NCBI RefSeq assembly: GCF_000428885.1
Contig: NZ_AUAU01000008.1
Location: 106,428-170,427, forward strand
Origin: Geothrix fermentans DSM 14018
GTDB taxonomy: Bacteria > Acidobacteriota > Holophagae > Holophagales > Holophagaceae
Direction: 5' to 3'
DNA: 64,000 nucleotides
The notes beneath the pieces are model-generated. The model was not told the origin of the DNA and did no database searches. It saw nothing but the letters and a program-made list of their open reading frames with translations. Made by a program: the position numbers and the translations under genes. Position 1 is the stretch's first letter, and each line of letters opens with the position of its first letter. Shown in pieces: positions 9,437-18,084 of the stretch.

Positions 9437-10000
9437 CTATTTTACGCGCTCCATGAACGTTCGGTCGACCGTGTTCACACGGATCCTCTGCCCCGCTTCC
9501 ATGTAGGGCGGCACACCCACGCTGATGCCGTTGTTGAGCTTGGCGGGCTTGTAGGAGCCGGTGGCGTTGGCGTTCTTCATGACGGGGTCGGTCTCGACGA
9601 TCTCCAGCACCACGCTGGCCGGCAGGGTGGCGCCCATGGGCTGGCCCTCGTAGAACTCGATCTCCACCTGCATGTTGGGCTCGAGGAAGACCAGGTCGTC
9701 GCCCAGGAGCTCCTTGCTCACTTCCAGCTGCTCGTAGGTCTCGTTGTTCATGAAGACGAGGTGGTCGCCGTCCTCGTAGAGGTATTCCAGCATGTGCTGC
9801 TCGAGGCTGGCCTTGTCCACCTTGTCGGCGCTGCCGAAGCGGTTCTCGCGGTTGATGCCGTCCTTCAGGCGCTTCATCTTCACGACGACGCGGGCCGGCA
9901 GGTTGCCGGGGGTCTGGTGCTCGACGCTGATGACGCGGCAGAGCTCGTTCTCGAAGTTGACGATCATCCCGGCGCGGACCTGGGTGGCGTTGATGAACAT
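9437..10000 (-). CDS. efp: translation elongation factor P
   Basis: A 187-residue EF-P with the three barrel domains: KOW-like domain 1-65, OB domain about 66-130, and C-terminal domain about 131-187 ending in the conserved NTVDRTFMERV style tail. EF-P relieves ribosomes stalled at polyproline. The ribosome-facing loop reads HQTPGNLPARV, placing Asn33 where most EF-Ps have the modified Lys34 (or Arg32 in the rhamnosylated class). No genX/epmA-like gene is adjacent. GGAG precedes the ATG. Confidence 0.96.
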   Translation of the reverse strand: MFINATQVRAGMIVNFENELCRVISVEHQTPGNLPARVVVKMKRLKDGINRENRFGSADKVDKASLEQHMLEYLYEDGDHLVFMNNETYEQLEVSKELLGDDLVFLEPNMQVEIEFYEGQPMGATLPASVVLEIVETDPVMKNANATGSYKPAKLNNGISVGVPPYMEAGQRIRVNTVDRTFMERVK

Positions 10001-10035
10001 GGGGGGCTCCAGTGGAGAGTTCGGGTCCGGACTCC

Positions 10036-10064
10036 AAAAACCCCTCGCGGAGACGAGGGGTTTT
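10036..10064 (-). terminator. Rho-independent terminator after tRNA-Val
   Basis: CCCCTCG and CGAGGGG, extended by AAAA/TTTT, form an 11-bp stem around a 6-nt loop; on the minus strand it ends in five T residues. It begins immediately at the tRNA 3' end and separates the tRNA from efp. Confidence 0.85.
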
Positions 10065-10138
10065 GGTGGGCGTACCAGGATTCGAACCTGGGACTTCTAC
10101 CGTGTGAAGGTAGCACTCTACCGCTGAGTTATACGCCC
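10064..10138 (-). tRNA. tRNA-Val (anticodon CAC)
   Basis: The minus strand folds as a full cloverleaf: acceptor GGGCGTA/TACGCCC, D arm ACTC/GAGT, anticodon stem CTACC/GGTAG with loop TTCACAC, and T arm CCAGG-TTCGAAT-CCTGG. Anticodon CAC reads GTG valine codons. Discriminator A is followed by an encoded CCA. The gene is immediately followed by its own terminator. Confidence 0.97.
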
Positions 10139-10184
10139 GCGGTCGACCAGAATACCTCAGGGCCGGTCCGATTCCAAGCCCGGA

Positions 10185-11399
10185 TCAGCGGGCGGCCACC
10201 TTCCGCAGCGCCCGGGCGAGCCGGGGGGCCTCGTCCCTGCGCATGGAGCACAGGCCCACGCGCAGCCCCTCCGGCAGCGGCACCGTGAACACACCCTCGG
10301 CCTTCAGGGCCTCGCAGGCCGCTTCGGGATCCGCGGCAGGGGCCGTGACGAAGAACCCTCCCGTCCAGCGGAAGGCCGCCATGCCCTCGGCCTCCAGGGC
10401 CGTGTCCAGGTCCTGGGCGCGCGCAGCCAGCACCTCGGACCAGTGGCGGTGCTCCGCCGCCAGCCGCGCCTGGGCCTTGCCGTCCCGCGCCAGGCGCAGG
10501 AGCAGGGCCTGGGGGGCCCGGGGGCAGTTGGACCAGGTGCCCCGGCTGGACTGGGTCAGGGCCGCCTGCAGGGCCGGATCGCCGGACCAGGGGAAGGCCA
10601 GCGCGCCGCCGCGCCCGCCGTAGAGGGTCAGGGCCTTGGAGAGGGACATGGCGGCCCCCACCAGCACGCGGCCCTCGGCGCCCAGCGTCGCGTAGTCCTT
10701 CAGGGCCTCGGCCACGGCCGCCGGTTCCCGCGTGTAGTCCAGGTAGGCCAGGTCCAGCAGGAGGGTGACGGGCCCCAGGGCCGACGCGTCCCGCAGCCGA
10801 CCCATGAGCGCCGCCCGGTCCGCGGTGGACAGGCTGCGTCCCGAGGGGTTGTGGCAGGGCTCATTGAGCCAGACCATGACGCGGCCCTGGGCCTTCATCA
10901 GATTCCGAAGCGCCCGGTCCCAAGCCTCCGCGTCCAGCGCCTGCCCTGCGGCGGGCCAGGGGGCGGTTTCCACCCGCATGCCGTTCTCGCCCGCCATGGT
11001 GGCGTAGGGGCCCCAGTAGGGCGCGGTGGTGAGCAGGGCCTGGCCGGGCTCCAGGAAGTTCCGCAGGGAGAGGGAGAGGGCCCCGCTGCCGCCCGGCGTG
11101 GCGCAGGCGCAGCCCGCGCTTTCGAGGGCGGGCCAGTACCGCTGCACCAGGGCCTTGAGGAAGGCGGGATCTCCGGCGATGGGCGCGTAGGGGGCCACGT
11201 CCATGGCGCCCAGGCCACGCCACAGATCCATCACTGTGTCATGCACCACCAGCTGCCCGGCCTCGTCCAGCAGGACGCCCACGGTGGCGTTGAGGATGGA
11301 TTCCCCGGCGGCCTGGCGGGCCTGGGCTTCGGCGTTCAGGGCGAAGATGGGATCGTCCGCCGGGAAGTCGCGGCGGGTGGGGATGAGCTGATCGGTCAT
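10185..11399 (-). CDS. class I/II PLP-dependent aminotransferase
   Basis: A 404-residue fold-type I aminotransferase. Visible landmarks are the NEPCHNPSGRS stretch (Asn binding PLP), AYLDY, and SLSKALTLYGGRGG holding the Schiff-base lysine near residue 255. The C-terminal GLRVGLCSM replaces the more usual RxS substrate arginine context. Most like aromatic/aspartate aminotransferases, but substrate cannot be fixed. It starts 8 bp after the LysR gene and is in its transcript. Confidence 0.85.
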   Translation of the reverse strand: MTDQLIPTRRDFPADDPIFALNAEAQARQAAGESILNATVGVLLDEAGQLVVHDTVMDLWRGLGAMDVAPYAPIAGDPAFLKALVQRYWPALESAGCACATPGGSGALSLSLRNFLEPGQALLTTAPYWGPYATMAGENGMRVETAPWPAAGQALDAEAWDRALRNLMKAQGRVMVWLNEPCHNPSGRSLSTADRAALMGRLRDASALGPVTLLLDLAYLDYTREPAAVAEALKDYATLGAEGRVLVGAAMSLSKALTLYGGRGGALAFPWSGDPALQAALTQSSRGTWSNCPRAPQALLLRLARDGKAQARLAAEHRHWSEVLAARAQDLDTALEAEGMAAFRWTGGFFVTAPAADPEAACEALKAEGVFTVPLPEGLRVGLCSMRRDEAPRLARALRKVAAR

Positions 11400-11407
11400 G
11401 CTCTAGC

Positions 11408-12331
11408 CTACCGTCCCGGCCCCCCGGATGGCGCAGGAGGATGCGCCAGGGCGTGGCGCAGGAAGGCCGCGGCTGGCCCCGACAGCCCGCCGCCGGCCTG
11501 GGCCCAGGAGAAGATGCGCGGGATGCTCAGGTCCGGCAGGGAAATCACCACCAGGTCCCCCCGCCCCAGCTCCCGCTGGATGCTCCACCGGGAGAGGAAG
11601 CCGATGCCCAGCCCCTGGAGGACGCAGGCCTTGATGGCCTCCGTGTCCCCCACCACCGGATCCGTGTCCCGCGGGGACCGGACCACCCGCGCCCGGCGCA
11701 GGGCCCGCTCCACCACCACCCGCGTCCCGGATCCCGGCTCCCGCCAGATCAGGGGCACCGCCGCCAGGTCCACGGCGGTCCGCACCGAAGCCAGCGCCCC
11801 CGGCCCGCGGGCCGGACGGACGGCCACCAACTCGTCGCGCAGGTAGGGCTGCAGGGACAGGCCCGGCGCCCGGGTGAGCCCCTCCACCAGGGCCAGGGGG
11901 ATCCGCCCCTCCTTCACCCAGGCCAGCACCTCGTCGGTGTTGCCCACGTCCAGGCCCAGGGGCGAGGCCGGGCGCCCGGCCAGGAAGGCCCGCAGCAGCG
12001 GGGGCAGGATGTAGGCGGCCGCCGTGGTGCTCGCGCCCACCCGCAGCGCCCCTCCGGCTGGCGCGTCCGCCCGGACCCGCTCCCCCGCCTCCTCCAGCAG
12101 GCGGTGGACGCGGCGGGCGTAGTCCAGCAGCACCCGGCCGCTCTCCGTGAGTTGCATCCCCGAGACGTGGCGCGTGAAGAGGGGCCGCCCCAGGTCCGCC
12201 TCCAGCTGCCGGATCTGGGCCGTCACGGCGGGCTGGGACAGGTTCAGGGCCCGGGCGGCGCCAGAGACCTGGCCCGCCTGGGCCACCACGCGGAAGGTCT
12301 CGAGGCGGCGCGGATCCAGGTCCCGGAGCAA
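11408..12331 (-). CDS. LysR-family regulator, YeiE/CysL-like
   Basis: A 307-residue LysR regulator: winged helix at 1-65 (SGAARALNLSQPAVTAQIRQLE), linker helix, and periplasmic-binding-like effector domain 90-295. The start is a TTG with GGAGG four bases upstream; no good ATG exists nearby. It is divergent from a YeiH-like transporter, the same pairing as E. coli yeiE-yeiH, where YeiE links to sulfite handling. It is followed by the aminotransferase in one operon. Confidence 0.9.
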   Translation of the reverse strand: MLRDLDPRRLETFRVVAQAGQVSGAARALNLSQPAVTAQIRQLEADLGRPLFTRHVSGMQLTESGRVLLDYARRVHRLLEEAGERVRADAPAGGALRVGASTTAAAYILPPLLRAFLAGRPASPLGLDVGNTDEVLAWVKEGRIPLALVEGLTRAPGLSLQPYLRDELVAVRPARGPGALASVRTAVDLAAVPLIWREPGSGTRVVVERALRRARVVRSPRDTDPVVGDTEAIKACVLQGLGIGFLSRWSIQRELGRGDLVVISLPDLSIPRIFSWAQAGGGLSGPAAAFLRHALAHPPAPSGGPGR

Positions 12332-12412
12332 AAGGCCTCCATTTGTTTTGATGATGTCCTATTCATAGTATCGATTATTTTTTTGGATAGTTTAGGTCTA
12401 GCCTCGGATTCC
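12332..12412. promoter_or_regulatory. divergent LysR/YeiH control region
   Basis: This 81-bp gap is far more A+T-rich than its surroundings. It holds a 10-bp palindrome CTATTCATAG (12359-12368) and a later GGATAG, giving LysR-style T-N11-A spacing possibilities, plus candidate -10 elements on both strands. It is the likely binding site of the adjacent LysR protein. Confidence 0.5.
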
Positions 12413-13366
12413 ATGGAACGATCCGCCTCCGCCCTCCTGCTCCTCGGCACCCTACTGGCCCTGGCCCCCTTCACGCCCGCGGCGGCGGCGCTGGTGGGAG
12501 GCGCGGTCCTTGCCCTCACTGTGGGAAACCCCCGGGCGGCGCTCACCCGGGCCTGGACCCACCGCCTGTTGCCCCTGGCCGTCATCGGCCTGGGCGCCGA
12601 CATGGACCTGCGGGCCGTGGCGAAGGCGGGCCTCCACGGCCTGGGCTACACGGCCCTGAGCCTGGTCCTGGTGCTGACCCTGGGCCTCTGGCTGGCGCGG
12701 GTCCTGAAGGTGGACCGCGAAGCCGGCCTGCTCATCTCCGTGGGCACGGCCATCTGCGGCGGCAGCGCCATCGCCGCCGTGGCGCCGGTGGTGCGCGCCC
12801 GGGAGCAGGCCATCTCCATCGCGCTGGCCACGGTGTTCCTGCTGAACTCGGCGGCCCTGGTGGTCTTCCCGCCCCTCGGCCACGCCACGGGCCTGGGCCA
12901 GGACGCCTTCGGCCTCTGGTCGGCCCTGGCCATCCACGACACCAGCTCCGTGGTGGGCGCCGGGCTGGCCTACGGTCCCCGGGCGCTGGAGGTGGCCACC
13001 ACCGTGAAGCTGGCGCGCGCCCTGTGGATCGTGCCCCTCACCCTCGGCCTCGGCTGGGCCCTGGCCCGCCGCGAGCCCGCCGCCGCGGACGCGCCGGCCG
13101 TGAAGAAGCCCTGGTTCATCGCCGGCTTCCTGGCCATGGCCGCGCTCGTCACCTTCGTGCCCGCCCTGCAGGTACCCGGGCACTACGTGGCCCTGGCCGC
13201 CCGCCGGGCGCTGGTGCTCACCCTCTTCCTCATCGGCGCGGGCCTCAGCCGCGAGGCCCTGCGCAGCGTGGGCCTGCGGCCCTTCCTCCAGGGCCTTCTC
13301 CTGTGGCTGATCGTGGGCTCCCTGGGTCTCGGGGCGGTGAAGCTGGGACTGCTCTCCATTGGATGA
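12413..13366 (+). CDS. YeiH/UPF0324-family membrane protein (putative anion exporter)
   Basis: A 317-residue protein with about ten membrane helices. GTAICGGSAIAAVAPVV near residue 115 and IHDTSSVVGAG near 170 are the hallmarks of the UPF0324/YeiH family. Family members are proposed sulfate, thiosulfate or sulfonate-related transporters; direct evidence is limited. The ATG at 12413 starts at the membrane helix with only a weak ribosome site; the open frame extends far upstream through the LysR gene but that part is a shadow. Confidence 0.88.
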   Translation: MERSASALLLLGTLLALAPFTPAAAALVGGAVLALTVGNPRAALTRAWTHRLLPLAVIGLGADMDLRAVAKAGLHGLGYTALSLVLVLTLGLWLARVLKVDREAGLLISVGTAICGGSAIAAVAPVVRAREQAISIALATVFLLNSAALVVFPPLGHATGLGQDAFGLWSALAIHDTSSVVGAGLAYGPRALEVATTVKLARALWIVPLTLGLGWALARREPAAADAPAVKKPWFIAGFLAMAALVTFVPALQVPGHYVALAARRALVLTLFLIGAGLSREALRSVGLRPFLQGLLLWLIVGSLGLGAVKLGLLSIG

Positions 13367-13431
13367 TGGACCACCATCGGGCCAGGCCGAAAACCTCATG
13401 CGGCACGCCTGCTCACGAAAAAACAGGATGG

Positions 13432-13530
13432 AAGCGGAGGTCCACGGAAAGGCGGAGGGGAGCGGAGAAAACGGCTTTCCAAAGGGGGTTCATCCTCCGC
13501 TTTCCTCCGTTACTCTGCAAACCTCCGCTT
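13432..13530. repeat. long imperfect hairpin of the GCGGAGG family
   Basis: AAGCGGAGG at 13432-13440 pairs with CCTCCGCTT at 13522-13530, and an inner GCGGAGG at 13452-13458 pairs with CCTCCGC at 13494-13500. The same purine-rich words recur in the rpsB-tsf gap and near 63653. The rest of the 13367-13580 gap shows no gene; GAGG at 13572-13575 serves the next start. Confidence 0.6.
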
Positions 13531-13580
13531 ATCAATTTCCTTGGCCCCCGATCCCACAACCCCGAATGTCTGAGGTCCGC

Positions 13581-14162
13581 ATGATCCGCCCCTTCCAAGG
13601 CATGGTTCCCCGGCTCGGGCATCGCGTCTTCATTCCGGACAACGCGCTGGTGCTGGGCGATGTGGAGGTGGGCGACGACGCCAGCCTCTGGTTCAACTGC
13701 ATCGTCCGCGGGGACGTGAACTGGATCCGCATCGGCGCCCGCACCAACATCCAGGACGCCAGCTGCCTGCACGTCACCAACGGGAAGTGGCCCCTGCTCA
13801 TCGAGGAGGAGGTGAGCATCGCCCACCACGTGATGCTGCACGGCTGCACCATCCGCAAGGGCGCCCTCATCGGCATGAGCACCACCATCATGGACGGCGC
13901 CGAGATCGGCGAGGGCTGCCTCGTGGCCGCGGGGAGCCTGGTGCGCGAGGGCTTCCAGGCCCCGCCCCACAGCCTGGTGGCGGGCTGGCCCGCCACGGTG
14001 AAGGGTCCTCTCAGCGACAAGCAGCGGGAGCTCGTGGCCAGCGTCTGGACCCGCTACGTGCGCTACAAGGAGGCCTACTTCGCCGACGGCTGGCCCGTGG
14101 CGGAGGCCCCGGCCATTCCGGAGCCCAGATCGGGCTTCGCGGAGGGGCACCCCTTCCCGTGA
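13581..14162 (+). CDS. gamma-class carbonic anhydrase-like protein
   Basis: A 193-residue left-handed beta-helix protein with hexapeptide repeats from about residue 15 to 150. The metal histidines appear in LHVTNGK, AHHVMLHGC: three His on neighbouring rungs, as in Cam/CaiE/PaaY-type proteins. RGDVNWIRIGARTNIQD is the conserved Arg/Asp/Gln region. The start is the ATG at 13581 with GAGG upstream, not the ATG at 13566. It probably interconverts CO2 and bicarbonate, although many family members have no measured activity. It converges on the next gene with a 3-bp gap. Confidence 0.88.
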   Translation: MIRPFQGMVPRLGHRVFIPDNALVLGDVEVGDDASLWFNCIVRGDVNWIRIGARTNIQDASCLHVTNGKWPLLIEEEVSIAHHVMLHGCTIRKGALIGMSTTIMDGAEIGEGCLVAAGSLVREGFQAPPHSLVAGWPATVKGPLSDKQRELVASVWTRYVRYKEAYFADGWPVAEAPAIPEPRSGFAEGHPFP

Positions 14163-14165
14163 GCC

Positions 14166-14903
14166 TCAGTTCCCGGCGGCAGGCATGTCAGCGGGCGGGT
14201 TCACCACCTCCCAGCCATCCTCGGTGCGGCCCTGCACCTGCTCCTGGGTGTGGGTGACCACCTCGCGCTCGAGAAGGTGATCCTCCCCCCCCCGGCGGAC
14301 CCGCGCCTGGAGCTTGATGGACCAGGTGGTGACGCCCGCATCCTCCTCGCGGCCCGCGTAGACCATGACCGTCCCGGCGGCGCCGGCCTGGCCGGCCTCG
14401 AGCGCCGCCGCCTTCGGATCCACCGGGTTCTTCAGGCCCTGCAGGAGGGGGTCCTTCAGCAGCTCGCCGATGATGGCCTCCTGCGGCGCCGGCTGGCCCG
14501 GGTTCCGGCTCTGCCAGGCGAGCACCGCGGCCTCGGCCCGGGCGTGGACCTGGTCGAGGTTGCGCTGGACGGCGAGCTCCCGGGCCCGCTCCCGCTGGAC
14601 CAGCAGGGCCGGGATGGCGATGGCGCTGACGATGCCCACGAAGGGCAGCATCACCACCGGGAGCACCAGCCCGATGATCCCCGTCACGAGCCCCGTCGAC
14701 GGCACGGGCGCGAAGGTCTGCGGATCGGTCTTGGCCAGGCGCTTGGCCTTGGCCTGCTGCACCAGGGCCACGATGCCCAGGACGATGGCCACGGGGATGC
14801 CCACGCAGGTGAGGGCGGAGACGATGGCGAGGATGCCGCAGACCTTGGCGGCCTTGGCGCCGGGTGCAGGGATCAGCGCGGACGTCGGGAAGGCGTCGGA
14901 CAT
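14166..14903 (-). CDS. DUF4190-like membrane protein with pilin-like helix
   Basis: A 245-residue protein. Two hydrophobic helices (about 18-45) are followed by a third segment (about 70-100) that reads GIVSAIAIPALLVQRERARE, strikingly like the start of a type IV pilin helix, then a helical and beta-rich outer domain. A short acidic/proline N-terminus precedes the helices as in DUF4190 proteins. Start at 14903 is favoured by GGAG. Function unknown. Confidence 0.65.
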   Translation of the reverse strand: MSDAFPTSALIPAPGAKAAKVCGILAIVSALTCVGIPVAIVLGIVALVQQAKAKRLAKTDPQTFAPVPSTGLVTGIIGLVLPVVMLPFVGIVSAIAIPALLVQRERARELAVQRNLDQVHARAEAAVLAWQSRNPGQPAPQEAIIGELLKDPLLQGLKNPVDPKAAALEAGQAGAAGTVMVYAGREEDAGVTTWSIKLQARVRRGGEDHLLEREVVTHTQEQVQGRTEDGWEVVNPPADMPAAGN

Positions 14904-15021
14904 GGGAGTCTCCAATGGGGATGCATCCAGCTTCCCAGAAGACGGGGTTTTCCAGAAGGCGGCGCGATCTGGAAGATCGTCCCTCCCGCGGGTTGACAGG
15001 CTGGGCTAGACTCTCGGGATC

Positions 15022-16101
15022 ATGTCCCCCCTGCTGATCCTCCGCGTCCACGCCGATCTGCGCCTCGGGTTGGGGCACGTGGCCAGGGCCCTGGCGCTCG
15101 AGGAGGCCTGGCGCGCCCTCGGCGGCACGGCCTGCATCGCCGCTTCGGGAGACGATCGCGCCCGGCGTGTGGGCGGCGGCCGCCATCCCTTCCTGGACCA
15201 GGCTCTGCCCTGTGAAGCCACCTACCTCGGCGAGCCCCTCCACGCTCCCCTGCCGGCGGAGCTGAAGGCCCGCGCCGCGGTGGTGCTCGTGGACCAGTGG
15301 GACACCAGCACCGCCTTCCTCGCGGCCCTGCGGCCCCTGAAGGTGGCGGTGATGGAGGATGACACCGAGGCCCACGAGACGGCGGATCTGCTCTTCCAGC
15401 CCTTCCTGGAGGGCGTGCGCTGGCCGGACCACCCCGTGAAGGTGGTGGACGGACGCAAGGTGCGGCCCTACGAGACGACCTCCGGCGCCTGCCGCGTGGT
15501 GCGCGGGTCCAACTTCATCGTGGTGGACAAGGCCGCCCTGGAGCTGCGGCCCAAGCGGGTGCCCCTCCAGCCCCTGGCCGTCCACAAGCTGCTGGTCACC
15601 TTCGGCGGCAGCGATGGCCCCAACCTGGCGCAGAAGGCCTTCGACACCCTGGCCCGCCTGGTGGCCGAGGACCGCTGGCACGGCGCCTGCACGCTGCTGG
15701 CCCCCAACGGCATCCAGGGCGACCCCTTCCCCGGCTGCACGGTGGTGAAGAGCCTCCCGGGCCTCACCCGGCGCATCCCGGAGCACGACGCCCTCTGGTG
15801 CTCAGCCGGGGTGACCCTGGCCGAGGCCCTGTGCGTGGGCGTCCCCGCGGCGGTCTGGGGCCAGAACGACCGGCAGCACACCATCCTGGCGGACTTGGCC
15901 ATGGCCAACGGCTGCTTCGACCTGGGTGTGGGCCCCGAGGCGGACCTGGGCATCGTGCGGGAGGCCCTGGCCCAGTGGCTGGGCCCCGAGGGCCAGGACA
16001 ACCGCCAGGAGCAGGTGCGCGACGGCATGGCCCTCGTGGACGGCCTGGGCGCCTCGCGCATCGCGCAGGAGCTGTGGCGGTTGGCGGAGCCCCAGGCCTG
16101 A
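15022..16101 (+). CDS. PseG-like nucleotide-sugar hydrolase / GT-B protein
   Basis: A 359-residue GT-B fold protein. The N-terminal GLGHVARALALEEAW (residues 15-30) and C-terminal VTFGGSDGPN and SAGVTLAEAL motifs match PseG, which removes UDP in pseudaminic acid synthesis, and relatives of MurG. No other pseudaminate genes are visible, so the sugar could differ. It precedes rplM by about 107 bp on the same strand. Confidence 0.7.
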   Translation: MSPLLILRVHADLRLGLGHVARALALEEAWRALGGTACIAASGDDRARRVGGGRHPFLDQALPCEATYLGEPLHAPLPAELKARAAVVLVDQWDTSTAFLAALRPLKVAVMEDDTEAHETADLLFQPFLEGVRWPDHPVKVVDGRKVRPYETTSGACRVVRGSNFIVVDKAALELRPKRVPLQPLAVHKLLVTFGGSDGPNLAQKAFDTLARLVAEDRWHGACTLLAPNGIQGDPFPGCTVVKSLPGLTRRIPEHDALWCSAGVTLAEALCVGVPAAVWGQNDRQHTILADLAMANGCFDLGVGPEADLGIVREALAQWLGPEGQDNRQEQVRDGMALVDGLGASRIAQELWRLAEPQA

Positions 16102-16110
16102 AATCCCGGC

Positions 16111-16139
16111 TTGACCCCGCGTCCCCTCAACGATAAGCT
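16111..16139 (+). promoter_or_regulatory. candidate sigma-70 promoter of rplM-rpsI
   Basis: TTGACC at 16111-16116 is followed after 17 bp by TAAGCT (16134-16139), or GATAAG at 15 bp. It lies about 75 bp before the rplM start and would drive the ribosomal pair. Confidence 0.45.
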
Positions 16140-16208
16140 TTCCCTTCTGTGGACTCGCCTCCCCTGGGGTGGTGTCTCCGCAGCCCGACCGTGATCCCGG
16201 AGCAGGCC

Positions 16209-16643
16209 ATGAGCACGTACTTCCCGAAAGCCAATGATCTGAAGCGCCAGTGGTTCCTGGTGGATGCCACCGGCATTCCCGTGGGCCGCCTGAGCACCGC
16301 CGTCGCGGACGTCCTCTCCGGCAAGAACAAGCCGACCTGGACCCCCTTCCTCGACACCGGCGACCACGTCATCGTCATCAACGCCGAGAAGGCGGTGCTG
16401 ACCGGCAAGAAGGGCGTGCAGAAGTTCTACCGCCGCACCACCACCCAGCCCGGCTCCATGAAGGAGGTCAAGGCCGAGGTGATGAAGGGCACCTTCCCCG
16501 AGCGCATCATCGAGAGCGCGGTCAAGGGCATGCTGCCCAAGGGCCCCCTCGGCCGGGCGATGTACCGCAAGCTCAAGGTCTACGCCGGCCCCGAGCACGA
16601 GCAGGCCGCCCAGCAGCCCCAGATCCTGACCATCCAGAAGTAG
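16209..16643 (+). CDS. rplM: 50S ribosomal protein L13
   Basis: A 144-residue L13. The [22 protein letters not shown] opening and [17 protein letters not shown] region are typical. The frame opens upstream, but the ATG at 16209 preceded by GGAG gives the family start. It is followed after 13 bp by rpsI, the standard bacterial pair. Assembles early into the large subunit. Confidence 0.98.
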   Translation: MSTYFPKANDLKRQWFLVDATGIPVGRLSTAVADVLSGKNKPTWTPFLDTGDHVIVINAEKAVLTGKKGVQKFYRRTTTQPGSMKEVKAEVMKGTFPERIIESAVKGMLPKGPLGRAMYRKLKVYAGPEHEQAAQQPQILTIQK

Positions 16644-16656
16644 AGGCGAGGAACCC

Positions 16657-17049
16657 ATGGCCATTTCCCAGAACTACGGAACCGGTCGCCGCAAGAGTGC
16701 GGCCGCCCGCGCCTTCCTCCGTCCCGGCACCGGCAAGATCACCGTCAACGGGCGCAGCCTCGAGAGCTACTTCCCGAACGCCGTGCTCCGCATGATGGTC
16801 CACCAGCCCCTGGTGCTGGCCGACCTCGACGGCAAGTTCGACATGGTCATCAGCGTCACCGGCGGCGGCCCCGCCGGCCAGGCCTCGGCCATCCGCATGG
16901 GCATCTCCCGCGCCCTGCTGGGCTACAACGAGCAGCTCAAGTCCCTCCTGCGCGGCGCCGGCCTCCTGACCCGCGACCCCCGCATGAAGGAGCGCAAGAA
17001 GCCCGGTCGCAAGGCTGCACGTCGCCGGTTCCAGTTCAGCAAGCGCTAA
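16657..17049 (+). CDS. rpsI: 30S ribosomal protein S9
   Basis: A 130-residue S9 with [17 protein letters not shown] near the start and the conserved basic tail ending in FSKR that reaches the P-site tRNA. AGGCGAGG is just upstream. It is co-transcribed with rplM and followed by a strong hairpin. Confidence 0.98.
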   Translation: MAISQNYGTGRRKSAAARAFLRPGTGKITVNGRSLESYFPNAVLRMMVHQPLVLADLDGKFDMVISVTGGGPAGQASAIRMGISRALLGYNEQLKSLLRGAGLLTRDPRMKERKKPGRKAARRRFQFSKR

Positions 17050-17059
17050 TCGTTCTCTG

Positions 17060-17093
17060 GAAGGGGGAGCCATCCGGTTCCCCCTTCTGTTTC
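17060..17093 (+). terminator. terminator after rplM-rpsI
   Basis: GAAGGGGGA and TCCCCCTTC pair as a 9-bp stem (17060-17068 with 17079-17087), followed by a TGTTTCT tract, 10 bp after the rpsI stop. Confidence 0.75.
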
Positions 17094-17196
17094 TCCGGTC
17101 CGCATCTGCGGACGATTCGGGCGAAGGGATCCAACCCCGAGCCTTCCATCCCACCCGCGGCACCTTCACCCACGCCGCTTGACCAGGGAGGCCAGC

Positions 17197-17949
17197 ATGG
17201 CTGCCATCCAGATGAAGGAACTCCTCGAGGCCGGTGCCCACTTCGGACACCAGACCAAGCGCTGGAACCCCAAGATGAAGAAGTACATCTTCGGGGCCCG
17301 CAACAGCATCTACATCATCGACCTCCAGAAGACCCTGCGCCTCTGGAACACCGCGGCCAACTTCCTGACCAAGGCCGCCAGCGAGGGGAAGAACTTCCTC
17401 TTCGTGGCCACCAAGCCCCAGGCCCAGGAGCTCATCGCCGAGCAGGCCGCCCGCTGCGGCGCCTTCTACGTCAACAACCGCTGGCTGGGCGGCATGCTGA
17501 CCAACTTCGCCACCATCAAGAAGAGCCTGGAGAAGTTCCGCGAGATCGAGGCCACCCTGGCCGATCCCGCCCGCACGGCCATGCTCTCCAAGAAGGAGCT
17601 GCTGACCCTCAACCGCACCCGCCTGAAGCTGGAGGCCTCCTTCCACGGCATCCGCGACATGCGCTCGCTGCCCGAGGTCATCTTCGTCATCGACCCGCAC
17701 CGCGAGGACATCGCCGTCACCGAGGCCAAGAAGCTCGGCATCAAGGTCGTGGGCATCGTGGACACCAACTGCGACCCCGACATGGTGGACTACGTGATCC
17801 CCGCCAATGACGACGCCATCCGCTCCATCCTGCTCTTCTCCGAGCGCGTGGCCGACTCCATCCTCGAGGGCCGCCAGTCCTTCCGCGACAAGGGCGACAG
17901 CGACGAGATGAAGAAGATGATGGCCGAGAAGATGGAAGTCGAAGGCTAA
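17197..17949 (+). CDS. rpsB: 30S ribosomal protein S2
   Basis: A 250-residue S2. [19 protein letters not shown] at the start and the later [11 protein letters not shown] and [18 protein letters not shown] motifs are diagnostic. GGGAGG precedes the ATG at 17197; a TTG further upstream is rejected. It forms the rpsB-tsf-pyrH order common in bacteria. Confidence 0.98.
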   Translation: MAAIQMKELLEAGAHFGHQTKRWNPKMKKYIFGARNSIYIIDLQKTLRLWNTAANFLTKAASEGKNFLFVATKPQAQELIAEQAARCGAFYVNNRWLGGMLTNFATIKKSLEKFREIEATLADPARTAMLSKKELLTLNRTRLKLEASFHGIRDMRSLPEVIFVIDPHREDIAVTEAKKLGIKVVGIVDTNCDPDMVDYVIPANDDAIRSILLFSERVADSILEGRQSFRDKGDSDEMKKMMAEKMEVEG

Positions 17950-17957
17950 GGACAACC

Positions 17958-18058
17958 ACACTCGCAGAGGATGCGGAGACAGCGGAGGTCGCAGAGAAGG
18001 ACACGGATCTGTTCCTCTGCGGCCTCCTTTTCCTCTGCGCCCCTCGGCGAGTGTTTTT
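17958..18058 (+). repeat. long imperfect hairpin between rpsB and tsf
   Basis: ACACTCGC (17958-17965) pairs with GCGAGTGT (18047-18054), and most of the intervening GCAGAGG/GCGGAGG-rich arm pairs with a CCTCTGC/CCTCC-rich arm, forming a stem of roughly 40 bp with mismatches. Five T residues follow. A 12-bp palindrome AAGTTCGAACTT (18060-18071) comes next, just before the tsf ribosome site. It may attenuate or protect the rpsB-tsf transcript. Confidence 0.7.
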
Positions 18059-18084
18059 CAAGTTCGAACTTATGAGGAGATGAC

